Notes: generated from the letters alone by a model not told the origin. Counted from the stretch's first letter, positions 8,433 through 15,146 are shown. The stretch: 37,252 nucleotides of DNA from Maccoyibacter sp900556645 (GCA_958349535.1 CATWDJ010000019.1:1-37252), one strand, 5' to 3'. Translations and numbers: made by a program.

Positions 8433-8527
8433 ACAAGAGAACCGAAAGCTAGATAAAGCCTAGCCGCCGGTAAGTAAATTGCTAAAGATAGCGCCTTAGT
8501 TTACCAGACCGAGGGCGCTATTTTTTT
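8433..8527 (+). ncRNA. candidate antisense antitoxin RNA (type I TA)
   Basis: About 95 nt between the consensus promoter at 8398-8426 and an intrinsic terminator made of ATAGCGCC (8488-8495) with GGCGCTAT (8514-8521) and seven Ts (8521-8527). No ORF of note is inside. A 5' hairpin GCTAG/CTAGC precedes the terminator. The transcript converges on the 29-codon toxin gene and overlaps its stop codon and 3' end, as in txpA/RatA and bsrG/SR4, where the antisense RNA pairs with the toxin mRNA 3' region. Transcription and function are inferred. Confidence 0.6.
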
Positions 8528-8607
8528 CTGCTTTTGATGTGTAAAACAAGAGTTATAACAGTGCAGAGCATAATCACGAAAGTGAACAAATCACTGTATG
8601 TAACCAT
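8518..8607 (-). CDS. putative type I toxin, Hol-Tox/TxpA-like membrane peptide
   Basis: A 29-residue ORF beginning MVTYSDLFTFVIMLC, with a single membrane helix (about residues 6-23) and a basic tail ending HIKSRKK. The M-x-TY-x-x-L start, short length and K/R-rich end match the putative holin-like toxin (Hol-Tox) group of Firmicutes type I toxins. AAGGGAG lies 9 nt upstream of the ATG at 8607 (minus). The stop codon lies within the terminator stem of the convergent small RNA. Likely role: membrane-active toxin stabilising the prophage. Alternatives are a small holin-like or regulatory peptide. No expression evidence is available from sequence. Confidence 0.62.
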   Translation of the reverse strand: MVTYSDLFTFVIMLCTVITLVLHIKSRKK

Positions 8608-8675
8608 TGGCACCAGCTCCCTTCTTAAGTATCCGGCAGCCGGCATATCGCCCCTTCAGTTCCCTTGGTAGGTGT

Positions 8676-8681
8676 ATTATA
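8676..8681 (-). promoter_or_regulatory. -10 element of the toxin promoter
   Basis: A TATAAT on the minus strand about 70 nt upstream of the toxin ATG; the -35 is weak. The local string TTGACAATATAATA closely resembles TTGACATATAATA at the antitoxin RNA promoter. The leader between holds a GC-rich hairpin (CCGG-CTG-CCGG, about 8631-8647). Confidence 0.45.
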
Positions 8682-8697
8682 TTGTCAAGGTACTTAA

Positions 8698-9750
8698 TTA
8701 ATTGAACGGCAGTTCTTCATCAATTCCATCTGGAATATTCATAAAACCGTCAGAATTATTTTTATACTCTTCATAATCCCAGACTTTCAAAATATTGGTA
8801 TTGTAGAAAGTACTGCTTTCACCACATATAGGGCAGTATCTTGCATTTGATGGAAGTACATCATAATTATCACAGTTCTGGTTAGGACATTTATTAATAA
8901 TGTAACTTCCACAAATTTGGCAGTAATTTCCGTCGATATTTGTTTCTTCATTATGACAGTTTGGGCATTCTTTTAATTTTCCGTTTTCGTGTGTGTCTAA
9001 TAAAGGATATTTCATACTATCTCCATCTCCCCATTCTAAAGTATTTTTTTTGCCACATATAGGGCAGTGTTTTCCATATCTTTGAATTAAGCCTGTACCG
9101 CAGTTTTTACATTTGCGTTTGTAAATGAAATTGTAATACAGATAAAAAATACGATTATCGTACTCGTCTTGAGCGTTTACATGGGACTTCCATTCTACAA
9201 ATTCATAATAGCGTCTTTTAGCTGCTGGTTCTGATATTTTACACATAACTTTAATATAATTTGCATTTTTGATTTGAAATCCAAGTAGAGCAGCATGCGG
9301 AACTAAAATGAGTGAAGCAAAATAATCAGCTTCTTCTTCAAGCTCATCGTATTCGTTATTAGATAACTCATTTCGAAATATTCTTGTTTTTTCATGAGTA
9401 ATGTGGTGTTCAAGCATTATGTGACCTAATTCATGAGCAATATTCCATCGGTATCTATTGGATGTAGTAATGTTTCGGTCAATATCGTTATAATAGATAA
9501 TGTAAAAACGGTCATCAGCATAATAGTCAGTACAAGCATCTTTTGTCCCCGTAAATTCCATCATTTCATCATATGATAGAGACATTATCTTCATATGTTT
9601 GCTGTATTGAACTAGACGAATATTTGAAAAACTGCGAGCAATCGCTTTTATTTTTACTGGAATATAGGATTGTTTATAATTTCGCAGAGTATTGTAAACA
9701 GCCTGTTTTATTTCTTGGCGTCGTTCTAAAGGTATATTAGTCTGGGTCAT
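8698..9750 (-). CDS. ImmA/IrrE-type metallopeptidase with C-terminal zinc ribbons
   Basis: Likely anti-repressor protease that cleaves the adjacent ImmR-like repressor to induce the prophage, as in ICEBs1. The M78-type zinc motif HELGH is at residues 106-110, with EEEADYFAS downstream. It is about 350 residues, roughly twice a standard ImmA, because a C-terminal half holds several CxxC pairs (CKNCG, CPICG, CPNC, CQICG, CPNQNC, CPICGE) forming double zinc-ribbon-like modules. The start is uncertain: ATG 9750 overlaps the repressor stop by 14 nt; ATG 9759 or 9762 are alternatives close to GAGG. It is translationally coupled to the repressor. Confidence 0.85.
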   Translation of the reverse strand: MTQTNIPLERRQEIKQAVYNTLRNYKQSYIPVKIKAIARSFSNIRLVQYSKHMKIMSLSYDEMMEFTGTKDACTDYYADDRFYIIYYNDIDRNITTSNRYRWNIAHELGHIMLEHHITHEKTRIFRNELSNNEYDELEEEADYFASLILVPHAALLGFQIKNANYIKVMCKISEPAAKRRYYEFVEWKSHVNAQDEYDNRIFYLYYNFIYKRKCKNCGTGLIQRYGKHCPICGKKNTLEWGDGDSMKYPLLDTHENGKLKECPNCHNEETNIDGNYCQICGSYIINKCPNQNCDNYDVLPSNARYCPICGESSTFYNTNILKVWDYEEYKNNSDGFMNIPDGIDEELPFN

Positions 9751-10102
9751 CCGAACCATCATCCTCAAAATATTCTGAAAAAGAGCGTTCAAGCATATCC
9801 ATCATAAATTTTTTGTCAGCTTCTGGCATTTTTTGCCGAGCACGTTCGATACGCCTAACATCGGGGTCTTGGTGCTGTTGTACATCATTAGATATAATAG
9901 ATTCATCCCAACCCATTATAATAGCTGGTGATATATCAAGTGCTTTCGCAAGTTTTACGATTTTGTCTCTTTTCATGTTGGCAATATCCCCGCTTTCCCA
10001 GCGTGAAATAGTTGCGGCAGATACACCTACTAAGTGTCCAACATCATCAAGAGTGAGCTGTTTTTCAATTCTTCTATTTTTTAAAATATCTTTTACATCC
10101 AT
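9737..10102 (-). CDS. XRE-family phage repressor (ImmR-like)
   Basis: Lysogeny repressor candidate of 121 residues. The N-terminal HTH_3 domain (about 3-62) shows LTLDDVGHLVGVSAATISRW as the helix-turn-helix. The acidic C-terminal tail (EYFEDDGSDDPD) has no LexA/S24 self-cleavage domain, fitting control by the downstream ImmA-like protease rather than RecA. SD AGAGGTG lies 9 nt before ATG 10102 (minus). It is transcribed from a promoter overlapped by palindromic operators in the divergent region. Confidence 0.85.
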   Translation of the reverse strand: MDVKDILKNRRIEKQLTLDDVGHLVGVSAATISRWESGDIANMKRDKIVKLAKALDISPAIIMGWDESIISNDVQQHQDPDVRRIERARQKMPEADKKFMMDMLERSFSEYFEDDGSDDPD

Positions 10103-10133
10103 AGGTTTTCACCTCTTTTTTCTTTGTGTCTTA

Positions 10134-10162
10134 ATTATAATGTTGTTATTGCAAAAATGCAA
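10134..10162 (-). promoter_or_regulatory. leftward repressor promoter with overlapping operator
   Basis: On the minus strand TTGCAT (10157-10162), 17 nt, TATAAT (10134-10139). The palindrome TTGCA-AAAA-TGCAA (10149-10162) covers the -35, with related half-sites at 10170-10175 and 10190-10206. Likely repressor binding sites for autoregulation. Confidence 0.65.
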
Positions 10163-10202
10163 TACGAAAATGCAAAAAATATAAAAAAATTGCAAAAATG
10201 TA

Positions 10203-10231
10203 TTGCGTTTACGTAAATAGTGTGTTATATT
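10203..10231 (+). promoter_or_regulatory. rightward early promoter with TTTACGTAAA operator
   Basis: TTGCGT (10203-10208), 17 nt, TATATT (10226-10231) reads toward the Cro-like gene. The perfect palindrome TTTACGTAAA (10208-10217) sits in the spacer. ACGTAAA recurs at 10244-10250 and twice at 10479-10491, the latter after the Cro-like gene. This suggests a second, differently specific regulator such as the Cro-like protein. Confidence 0.6.
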
Positions 10232-10274
10232 GAAATTGCGGAAACGTAAAACAAAAGAAAGGAGCAAATAGGAG

Positions 10275-10484
10275 TTGTTTAACAAATTAAAGTTCAAGGC
10301 AGCGGTAATTGAAGGCGGAAAAACAATTGCAGATGTAGCAGAATACCTTAATATTAACGAATCTACGCTATATCGAAAAATTAATGGTACAAGTGAATTT
10401 AGCAGGGATGAGATACAGAATATTTGTGTCTTTCTTAAGTTGGATTCTCCACTTGAAATTTTTTTTGCAAAAGAACTTACGTAA
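10275..10484 (+). CDS. Cro-like XRE regulator (DUF739-like)
   Basis: A 69-residue DNA-binding protein: FKAAVIEGGKTIADVAEYLN and INESTLYRKINGTSEFSRDE form a compact helix-turn-helix typical of phage Cro/DUF739 proteins. The start is TTG 10275, with GGAG motifs at 10261 and 10271. It is first in the rightward operon and divergent from the repressor, so it probably acts as Cro in the lysis-lysogeny switch. An ACGTAAA direct repeat directly follows the gene. Confidence 0.75.
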   Translation: MFNKLKFKAAVIEGGKTIADVAEYLNINESTLYRKINGTSEFSRDEIQNICVFLKLDSPLEIFFAKELT

Positions 10485-10511
10485 ACGTAAAATAGAAAAG
10501 GAGATGACAAG

Positions 10512-10715
10512 ATGATAGCACCGAGATACATGACACAACAGGAAAGAGAAGCGTACCGCATTGGATATGAACGTGGCAGACAGGAAGGACTTAATAAAGC
10601 ATCGCTGCTCATCCAGTTGGTGGCATCAGACAGTAATGAATTTAAGGAGAGTATTCTCCAGAACAGCAAAGAAGCTGTTGAAATGATAAGGATTCTTACA
10701 GGGAAAGGCGAATAA
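10512..10715 (+). CDS. small early phage protein, unknown function
   Basis: A 67-residue charged protein (starts MIAPRYMTQQEREAYRIGYE) with an AAAGGAG SD 9 nt upstream. It is predicted largely helical, with no membrane segment or catalytic motif. It ends one base before the antirepressor gene, so it is part of the same early operon. I do not recognise the family. Confidence 0.65.
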   Translation: MIAPRYMTQQEREAYRIGYERGRQEGLNKASLLIQLVASDSNEFKESILQNSKEAVEMIRILTGKGE

Positions 10716-10716
10716 A

Positions 10717-11508
10717 ATGAACAATTTAATTAACATCAATATGGACACACAGACAGTGTCAGCAAGAGATTTATACGATTTATTATCGCAGGAAGATGGA
10801 GTTAAGGGCACAGAACGCTTTAGCAAGTGGTTTGAAAGATATTCCGGCTATGGATTTGTACAAGGCGTTGATTTTTCAACTCCGAACAAAAAAGTACGGG
10901 TTCAAATTGAGGGAACTAGAGAGGTTCAGCGAGAGGTAGATGACATTGATATGTCTGTAGATATGGCGAAGCAGATTTGTATGTTGCAGAGAACAGAAAA
11001 GGGCAAAGAAATTCGTCAGTATCTCATCAATTTGGAGAAAGCATGGAATACACCAGAGCAGGTATTTGCCAGAGCACTAAAGATGGCAGACCAGACAATC
11101 AGTAGTTTGAAAGACCGATGCAAATTCCTTGGTGGACAGGTTGTAGAACAGCAGAAAGTCATTGAGGAACTTCAACCGAAGGCATCCTATTATGACATGA
11201 TTCTCCAGTGTAAGGATTTGATAGCTACGACAGTCATTGCAAAGGACTATGGAATGTCTGCGAAGAAATTTAATGTGATGCTTCATGATATGGGCATTCA
11301 GTTCAAGCAGGGCGATACATGGGTTCTTTACTCAAAGTATCAGGGAAATGGTTACTTAAAAGCGAAAACTCATAATTATGCAGATGCCGATGGAGTACAG
11401 CATTCCAAGGAGCATTCTTATTGGACGCAGAAAGGTAGATTGTTCCTTTACGATTTACTTAAGCAGGAAGATATTTTGCCGCTTATTGAAAGGGAACAGG
11501 TGGCATAG
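10717..11508 (+). CDS. phage antirepressor (AntA/AntB plus KilA-C/ANT)
   Basis: A 263-residue protein with an N-terminal AntA/AntB domain (about 8-105: VSARDLYDLL, FSKWFERY, VDMAKQICMLQRTEKGKEIR) and a C-terminal ANT/KilAC DNA-binding domain (about 150-260: ATTVIAKDYGMSAKKFNVML, YWTQKGRLFLYDLL). A short coiled segment joins them. Proteins of this type counteract phage repressors or regulate early genes. AAAGG lies 8 nt upstream of ATG 10717. Confidence 0.85.
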   Translation: MNNLININMDTQTVSARDLYDLLSQEDGVKGTERFSKWFERYSGYGFVQGVDFSTPNKKVRVQIEGTREVQREVDDIDMSVDMAKQICMLQRTEKGKEIRQYLINLEKAWNTPEQVFARALKMADQTISSLKDRCKFLGGQVVEQQKVIEELQPKASYYDMILQCKDLIATTVIAKDYGMSAKKFNVMLHDMGIQFKQGDTWVLYSKYQGNGYLKAKTHNYADADGVQHSKEHSYWTQKGRLFLYDLLKQEDILPLIEREQVA

Positions 11509-11571
11509 ATACCACAGATAATGACCATTAAAGAGAATAAGAAAATCAACAATAAAAAGGGAGGTGTAGGA

Positions 11572-11817
11572 ATGCCAAAATTAAAACCAAGTGACTTAGA
11601 AATTCAAAATAGAAATACAAGAGCAGTCATTAAATACTGTCAAGAACGTACCGGGGTCACGGATGATGCTTTAGCGAAGAGTATGTGCTGCACAGTTCGG
11701 ACAGTTCAGAGAAAAAGACAGTATCCAGAGACACTCACTTTGAGAGATTTAAGAGTGTTGTCTAAGGTTTTGAAAATGACGGAAGAGCAGAAAGCGGAGT
11801 TATACGGAATGGGATAG
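11572..11817 (+). CDS. small HTH-like phage protein
   Basis: An 81-residue protein starting MPKLKPSDLEIQNRNT. I chose ATG 11572 because GGGAGG lies 6 nt upstream; the frame is open earlier from 11521 without an SD. The segment TDDALAKSMCCTVRTVQRKR resembles a helix-turn-helix and the tail LRVLSKVLKMTEEQKAELYG fits an XRE-type fold. Probably an early regulatory DNA-binding protein; target unknown. Confidence 0.65.
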   Translation: MPKLKPSDLEIQNRNTRAVIKYCQERTGVTDDALAKSMCCTVRTVQRKRQYPETLTLRDLRVLSKVLKMTEEQKAELYGMG

Positions 11818-11832
11818 GAAGGAGGATAAGCT

Positions 11833-12015
11833 ATGAATAAACGAGATGTTGTTGCTGCCATAGGAATTATACTTTTTATTCTAGGTGCCTGTGGATGTGA
11901 TGGACAACCTGTAGTTTGCGGAATCGTATCACTAATTGGATTAATGATAGTGTATGCGTGTCAGAAAAGGGAGGAATATGAGAAAAAGAAACGTGATTTT
12001 GAAACAAAAAAATAG
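11833..12015 (+). CDS. small membrane protein
   Basis: A 60-residue protein with two hydrophobic helices (about 6-20 and 26-44) separated by a short cysteine-containing loop, and a highly charged C-terminal tail (REEYEKKKRDFETKK). A strong AAGGAGGA SD precedes ATG 11833. Function unknown; a role in superinfection exclusion is possible but unsupported. Confidence 0.6.
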   Translation: MNKRDVVAAIGIILFILGACGCDGQPVVCGIVSLIGLMIVYACQKREEYEKKKRDFETKK

Positions 12016-12050
12016 CACTCATTAACTTTGACGAGTTCCGGTGCTATTTT
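12009..12050 (+). terminator. terminator-like hairpin after the early cluster
   Basis: A 10-bp stem (12009-12018 AAATAGCAC-type arm with 12041-12050 GTGCTATTTT) closes a 22-nt loop. The T-tract is short. It may act in both directions. Confidence 0.5.
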
Positions 12051-12239
12051 AACTAAGGATGATACAAAAGTATCCGTTTGTATTTTAACACAAATGGAGA
12101 TAGATGCCAAGTTGTGTATTTTAAAATCTGTGAATTTTGCAGAGAAAGCACTGTTCTTTAGTAATATTATGATGATCAGTGGAGAAAAAAGTTTAAGAGG
12201 AATAAATAGACATATCAGATTATGAGAGGATAACAGAAA

Positions 12240-12461
12240 ATGGAAAACTGTAGTAGCAAGAATAGAAAAGAAATAGCGATGACGAATCTATATGAAGAAT
12301 TAAATCAATGTACTTTGGAAGAATATGAGAATATTAAGCCTATATTATTGGCAGCAAGTGCATATGATCCACATCTTATGGAGTTTATGAAAAAGATGTT
12401 TATTTTGGTTGATGCCAAAAGACCTTTGCTCATAGAGATGAAAGGTGGTGTTGTAGCGTGA
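12240..12461 (+). CDS. small phage protein, unknown function
   Basis: A 73-residue protein (MENCSSKNRKEIAMTNLYEE) with GAGAGGA about 10 nt upstream of ATG 12240; ATG 12279 is a possible internal start. Acidic and helical with no recognised domain. Its TGA overlaps a GTG that begins the broken ORF at 12458. The 180 nt before it hold no convincing gene. Confidence 0.55.
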   Translation: MENCSSKNRKEIAMTNLYEELNQCTLEEYENIKPILLAASAYDPHLMEFMKKMFILVDAKRPLLIEMKGGVVA

Positions 12462-12594
12462 GTGAAAGAGATTTATTGAGTTAATACCTAAAATCGCAGA
12501 AATGGATGCTGAAGTACAGAAAATGACAGCAGAACAGGATGAAGAATAGCAAGATAAAGAAGTAATAATGATGTTAGAAGTATTGAAAGTGTAA
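12458..12594 (+). pseudogene. decayed small phage gene (frameshift plus in-frame amber)
   Basis: GTG 12458 opens MSERDLLS and stops at 12482. Adding one T to the T-run at 12472-12474 would restore MSERDFIELIPKIAEMDAEV and the frame to 12546. That frame meets TAG (12547-12549) but continues open as QDKEVIMMLEVLKV to TAA at 12592. Two lesions in about 45 codons point to real decay rather than a single sequencing error. The original function is unknown. Confidence 0.55.
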
Positions 12595-12608
12595 AAGTAG
12601 GTGAGTAG

Positions 12609-13352
12609 GTGGATGGAAATTACATAAAATTAAGCCGTGAAATTCTTGAATGGGAGTGGTATCACAATATTAATACTTGCCGGGTATTTCTTCACATGCT
12701 ATTGAAAGCAAATTGGAAAAGTGGAAAGTTTGAGGGCACAATGGTGCCACGTGGCTCTTTTATTTCGTCAATCGGAACACTTTCGACGGAGTTAAACCTT
12801 ACAGTAGATGAAATTCGGACGGCTGTAAAGCACCTTGAGAAAACGGGAGAGATTACCAAGCAAACCACAAACAAATATACCATATTTACGGTAAAAAATT
12901 ACTGTAGGTATCAAGATGTTACCGAGCAAAGCCCAAACGAATACCAAACAAATACCGAACAAGCCCCATTCTATTCCCAAACTATTCCCAATAATAGAAG
13001 AAAGGAAGAAATAAAGAAGGGAAGAAAGGAAAAAGAGAAAAAAGAAGGTACTAACGTACCCAAGAAAAAAGAACCACCTGTGTACTATCCTTCTGACGAG
13101 GAATTAGACAAAGCTTTTGCTGACTATGTAGAGATGCGGAAGAAAATAAAAAAGCCAATGACGGATAGAGCAATAGAACTTGCGATGTCTAAGCTACAAA
13201 AACTAGCAGCAACATCATCGGGAATGGATAATGATTTAACAATAAAAATTTTGGAGCAGTCTGTAATGAATAGTTGGCAGGGGTTATTTGAACTGAAAGA
13301 GGATAAACGTATGATGGATGCTAAAGATGGCATAGATTGGAGCAAAATATGA
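12609..13352 (+). CDS. phage replisome organizer, DnaD-like
   Basis: Replication initiation protein of 247 residues. The N-terminal domain (about 3-100: YIKLSREILEWEWYHN, FLHMLLKANW, RGSFISSIGTLSTELNLT) is the winged-helix replisome-organizer type. The middle is a lysine-rich linker (about 130-160), and the C-terminus (about 160-235; ILEQSVMNSWQGLFEL) resembles the end of DnaD/DnaT-like phage replication proteins. The start is GTG 12609 after AGGTGAG. The stop shares ATGA with the next gene, the presumed helicase loader. The phage origin may lie in or near this gene. Confidence 0.78.
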   Translation: MDGNYIKLSREILEWEWYHNINTCRVFLHMLLKANWKSGKFEGTMVPRGSFISSIGTLSTELNLTVDEIRTAVKHLEKTGEITKQTTNKYTIFTVKNYCRYQDVTEQSPNEYQTNTEQAPFYSQTIPNNRRKEEIKKGRKEKEKKEGTNVPKKKEPPVYYPSDEELDKAFADYVEMRKKIKKPMTDRAIELAMSKLQKLAATSSGMDNDLTIKILEQSVMNSWQGLFELKEDKRMMDAKDGIDWSKI

Positions 13353-13975
13353 CGAGAGAAGAAACGAAAAAAATTGTGATGATTATATCTGCTTCGTACC
13401 CGAACTGGAAACCACAGGACTTGAAATTCACAGTCGATACATGGGCGTTAATGCTTGAAGAATATGACTATAACCAAATAGCAGTTGCATTAAAAGCATA
13501 CATAGCAAGTGATACGAGTGGATTCGCCCCGAGTATTGGTCAGCTAATAGATAAAATGCACATATTAACGTCTAAAAATGAGATGAATGAGTTAGAGGCA
13601 TGGAATATGGTTTACAAAGCAATATGCAACTCAGGATATAATTCTGAATGCGAGTTTGCTAAGTTGCCGGAAGCTTGTCAGAGAGCGGTGGGAAGTCCTG
13701 CGAATTTAAAAGAATGGGCAATGATGGATATAGATATCGTCCAAAGTGTAGAGCAATCGCATTTTATTCGTAATTATTGGACAGTATTGCATCGTATGCG
13801 GGATGAAGAAAAAATGCCAAAAAGTATTAGAAAACTGATAGAGCAGTCACAGCCTAAACAGGAAGCCATAGAGAAAAAAGGAATTACAGAAACGGAGGTA
13901 GAAAGAGAAGAAATTCCGAAAGGAACTCCAATGCCGGCAAAAGTTCGTAAGAGGATGGAAGAATTACTAGGGTAG
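13349..13975 (+). CDS. helicase loader/inhibitor-like replication protein
   Basis: A 208-residue protein. The N-terminal part (about 1-75; VMIISASYPNWKPQDLKFTV, FAPSIGQLIDKM) resembles the G39P-type phage helicase loader/inhibitor fold; the C-terminal part is charged and flexible (IEQSQPKQEAIEKKG). ATG 13349 overlaps the previous stop (ATGA) and is preceded by TGGAG. Partner would be the host DnaB-type helicase, as no phage helicase is encoded. The assignment rests on weak motif memory and position. Confidence 0.6.
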   Translation: MTREETKKIVMIISASYPNWKPQDLKFTVDTWALMLEEYDYNQIAVALKAYIASDTSGFAPSIGQLIDKMHILTSKNEMNELEAWNMVYKAICNSGYNSECEFAKLPEACQRAVGSPANLKEWAMMDIDIVQSVEQSHFIRNYWTVLHRMRDEEKMPKSIRKLIEQSQPKQEAIEKKGITETEVEREEIPKGTPMPAKVRKRMEELLG

Positions 13976-14026
13976 TCAGAAGGTAATTACATGAGAGAAT
14001 AGCATAATAAAAAGAAGAATACTGAA

Positions 14027-14141
14027 ATGACGAATGAGGAATATCGAGCAGAACTAAAAAATGGTTATTGGTATACATGATAACAGGGTTTTAAGATATT
14101 TCTACATATTTGTTTCAGAGAAATTGAAAAGGATGATGTGA
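14027..14141 (+). pseudogene. frameshifted small phage gene
   Basis: ATG 14027 gives MTNEEYRAELKNGYWYT then stop at 14078. Removing one A from the A-run at 14055-14060 joins it to the frame from ATG 14061 (MVIGIHDNRVLRYFYIFVSE...), which ends at TGA 14139-14141, overlapping the next ATG by one base. The joined protein would be about 37 residues and resembles the following 41-residue protein (LRYFYIFV versus LEYLYTFI), so these are probably tandem paralogues, one broken. Confidence 0.5.
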
Positions 14142-14266
14142 TGATAAAAACAAAGGAAACAGATTATAAAAAACTTATAATTGGGATGGTTAAAAAAATA
14201 GAAAACCAAGGTATTTTGGAATATTTGTATACATTCATAAAATTATTTTTAGAAAAGTGGGGTTAG
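14141..14266 (+). CDS. 41-residue phage protein
   Basis: A short ORF, MIKTKETDYKKLIIGMVKKI at the start and YLYTFIKLFLEKWG at the end, with GGATGATG as a weak SD. Its ATG overlaps the stop of the upstream frame (TGATG), so it was probably translated by coupling. Small helical proteins of this pattern recur in Clostridia prophages; function unknown to me. Confidence 0.5.
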   Translation: MIKTKETDYKKLIIGMVKKIENQGILEYLYTFIKLFLEKWG

Positions 14267-14615
14267 TATGCCCCACCTCCCGTGTATAAGGTTTTGGCGA
14301 AAACATTGAAAAATGGATTATTGGAATGAGGTCATAAGCAGAAATATGAAAAACTGTAGTTTGACTATTCGGAGCTGAAATAGGAGGATGAGAAACTAGA
14401 AGATAAAATTGATGAACCTGTATAATTTCTCTTTTTGAAATAAAAAATTGATTAGTAATATGTAAATATTGTTCAGTGCATTCTTCAATGAAATATAGAT
14501 TCAGTTCTAAGAAAAAAGATAAAACATTTAAATCAATATTAAAAAACGACATCTGGTAATTCAAGAACTGTAAATAGACATAGATAATTAAAGGTAAAAA
14601 ATGAATTTTTTTCAT
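14235..14615 (-). CDS. possible leftward gene, low confidence
   Basis: A minus-strand frame of 126 codons starting MKKIHFLPLIIYVYLQFLNY, with GAAAGGA 8 nt upstream and an AT-rich composition unlike the neighbouring phage genes. The first 35 residues are hydrophobic. The C-terminal third is rich in S, P, H and I and has no recognised domain, and the frame overlaps the 3' end of the plus-strand 41-residue ORF. It could be a small membrane or secreted moron protein or a chance ORF. Confidence 0.3.
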   Translation of the reverse strand: MKKIHFLPLIIYVYLQFLNYQMSFFNIDLNVLSFFLELNLYFIEECTEQYLHITNQFFISKREIIQVHQFYLLVSHPPISAPNSQTTVFHISAYDLIPIIHFSMFSPKPYTREVGHTNPTFLKIIL

Positions 14616-14675
14616 AATAAAAATCCTTTCTTTTTTACTTTTAATATGTCAGATACACAAGCTAGGAGAGGTATT

Positions 14676-14802
14676 TTGAAAAGCAATGGAGTAGAGAATG
14701 TTATGAGAAATGTAAACAGGTTATAGGGTGTATGAAGAGGAAGGAGAAAGTAAGATAAAAGAATTAGATTACGGAGAAGGATTATTTAGATATGATTGGT
14801 AA
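14676..14802 (+). pseudogene. short ORF interrupted by a single-base insertion
   Basis: TTG 14676, with AGGAGAGG just upstream, encodes MKSNGVENVMRNVNRL then TAG (14724). Deleting one T at 14721-14722 continues as YRVYEEEGESKIKELDYGEG and FRYDW to TAA at 14800. The restored product would be about 41 residues. The good SD and the open continuation suggest a former gene. A terminator follows at 14828. Confidence 0.4.
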
Positions 14803-14827
14803 TAAAACACGAGTTCAATCATAATAA

Positions 14828-14860
14828 GAAAAACACTCATGTGCCGCTGAGTGTTTTCTT
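14828..14860 (+). terminator. bidirectional hairpin terminator
   Basis: A GAAAAACACTCA arm (14828-14839) pairs with TGAGTGTTTTC (14848-14858), one bulged A, 8-nt loop. It ends the early operon and could also stop leftward transcription. Confidence 0.65.
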
Positions 14861-14867
14861 CCAAATT

Positions 14868-15130
14868 TCCCTAAATCCCGCTAACTTAATAGCTTCGTTT
14901 CATTGCAATACTTAGTTTTATATGCGGCACCAAATTTTAAATTAATATCCACCTACAATTTAGGTTATGGTTCCGTTTTTATGCCACGCTGTAGGTTTTA
15001 AGAATTTAGGTGCGGGCAAATTCAAAACCGCCTTCAAAACGAGCTACCTCCTAATGCGTAGAATTTGCCAATTGGCATATTACAATTATAAATTATTTAC
15101 AAAATAATTCAAATAGAAATTCAATTTAAT
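14868..15130 (+). other. gene-free AT-rich region with nested inverted repeats
   Basis: There is no credible ORF on either strand. It contains a perfect inverted repeat GGCAAATTC (15015-15023) / GAATTTGCC (15061-15069), CCTACA/TGTAGG (near 14952 and 14990), a competing ACCTA-CAATT-TAGGT hairpin, two AATTTAGGT direct copies, and the palindrome GCCAATTGGC (15067-15076). It may be a structured RNA leader, a regulator site or a replication origin; none is proven. Confidence 0.5.
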
Positions 15131-15146
15131 CTTGGAAGGAGAGAGT

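Noticed and set aside
10109..10669. Minus-strand 186-codon ORF across the operator region and the cro-like gene
   Set aside because: It would traverse both divergent promoters and is antisense to well supported genes; composition is a shadow of AT-rich DNA.
12028..12225. Plus-strand frame of 65 codons (or 43 from ATG 12094)
   Set aside because: No SD at either start, it begins inside a terminator stem, and shows no domain.
12458..12484. Programmed frameshift as an explanation for the broken ORF
   Set aside because: There is no slippery heptamer with downstream structure, and a further amber codon follows; decay or error is simpler.
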